Assembly (NCBI GenBank): GCA_019752835.1
Contig: JAIELR010000255.1
Span: forward strand, 1-6,537
DNA from: Gammaproteobacteria bacterium
GTDB lineage: Bacteria > Pseudomonadota > Gammaproteobacteria > UBA1113
DNA: 6,537 nucleotides
Direction: 5' to 3'
The position numbers and the translations under genes are program-made. The notes below the pieces were generated by a model. That model saw only the letters and a program-made list of their open reading frames with translations, was not told the DNA's origin and did no database searches. Numbering within the stretch: the stretch's first letter is position 1; every line of letters begins with the position of its first letter. This document shows positions 6,240 through 6,537 of the stretch, in pieces.

Positions 6240-6537
6240 CTAAAAATGATTAAAATTAATACCATAATTGTACTCAAAATCCAATTTAGTTTCTTTAGCA
6301 TATTCATTATTTGGATTAAGCGCTAGTGATTTATCCAATAACTCACCAATCGCACCAACATCCTGTGGCGTCCTAACTTGATAATGAAAGGCAGCGTATT
6401 TTGCATATACGTCACTCAATACACGGCAATATTTTTCTTGTATTTTTTCCCCATCTAGTTTTTTGGCGATTAAATAAGCCTCCTCAAGTTTTTTGGCGGC
6501 TCTCTCACCATTCGGCGCTTCGCGATTAAGACATTTA
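6240..6537 (-). CDS. TPR-like protein, 3' part, start outside window
   Basis: On the minus strand an open frame enters from the right edge and runs 98 codons to TAG (complement of 6240-6242). It includes ERAAKKLEEAYLIAKKLDGE, EKYCRVLSDVYAKYAAFHYQ and IGELLDKSLALNPNNEYAKE. The last resembles the second helix of a TPR with its LxLNPNN turn, and the preceding helices fit a helical-repeat protein. No catalytic motif is visible. It faces the plus-strand genes and has no sequence relation I can see to the 42-residue TPRs of the NTPase. Its stop lies exactly where the IS ends, inside the possible CTAA duplication, so the natural C-terminus could have been longer and cut by the insertion. Coding is well supported by sustained helical composition; the family is only TPR-like. 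Confidence 0.65.
   Translation of the reverse strand, partial: KCLNREAPNGERAAKKLEEAYLIAKKLDGEKIQEKYCRVLSDVYAKYAAFHYQVRTPQDVGAIGELLDKSLALNPNNEYAKETKLDFEYNYGINFNHF

Overview
The window looks like an accessory region of a host-associated bacterium with moderate GC, possibly a gammaproteobacterium of the Legionella/Coxiella type. This guess rests on gene style only: a large NB-ARC plus kinesin-light-chain-like TPR protein, lysine/glutamate-rich proteins without signal peptides, and an IS5-type transposase resembling those I recall from such genomes. No marker gene fixes the taxon.

Left and centre (1-4997): two long plus-strand reading frames. The first (1-1554) enters from the left edge. It encodes an unrecognised protein with a coiled coil and a small C-terminal domain. 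The second (1620-4997) encodes an NB-ARC (STAND) NTPase followed by seven 42-residue TPRs, further ordinary TPRs and an acidic tail. The junction is the most interesting part. The frame of the second gene is open back to 1473, inside the first gene. A slippery heptamer CCC-AAA-A (1545-1551) lies directly before the first gene's stop. Five bases later comes a hairpin with a 14-bp stem (1557-1591). This is the layout of a programmed -1 frameshift signal. If it works, the locus makes both the short protein and a fusion of at least 1659 residues with an N-terminal domain, an NTPase and a TPR sensor. Separate translation from TTG 1620, or a fixed frameshift mutation, are the competing readings.

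Right (4998-6537): a 162-base AT-rich spacer leads to a strong ribosome binding site and a 32-codon ORF. The ORF runs into the left end of a decayed IS5-like element (5245 to 6226 or 6239). The element has perfect 18-bp terminal inverted repeats. Its transposase is broken by an in-frame TGA, an apparent internal deletion and a frame-changing C-terminal deletion. A possible CTAA target duplication flanks it. Beyond it, on the minus strand, lies the 3' part of a TPR-like gene that enters from the right edge and ends exactly at the IS boundary.

No tRNA, rRNA, CRISPR array or convincing intrinsic terminator was seen.
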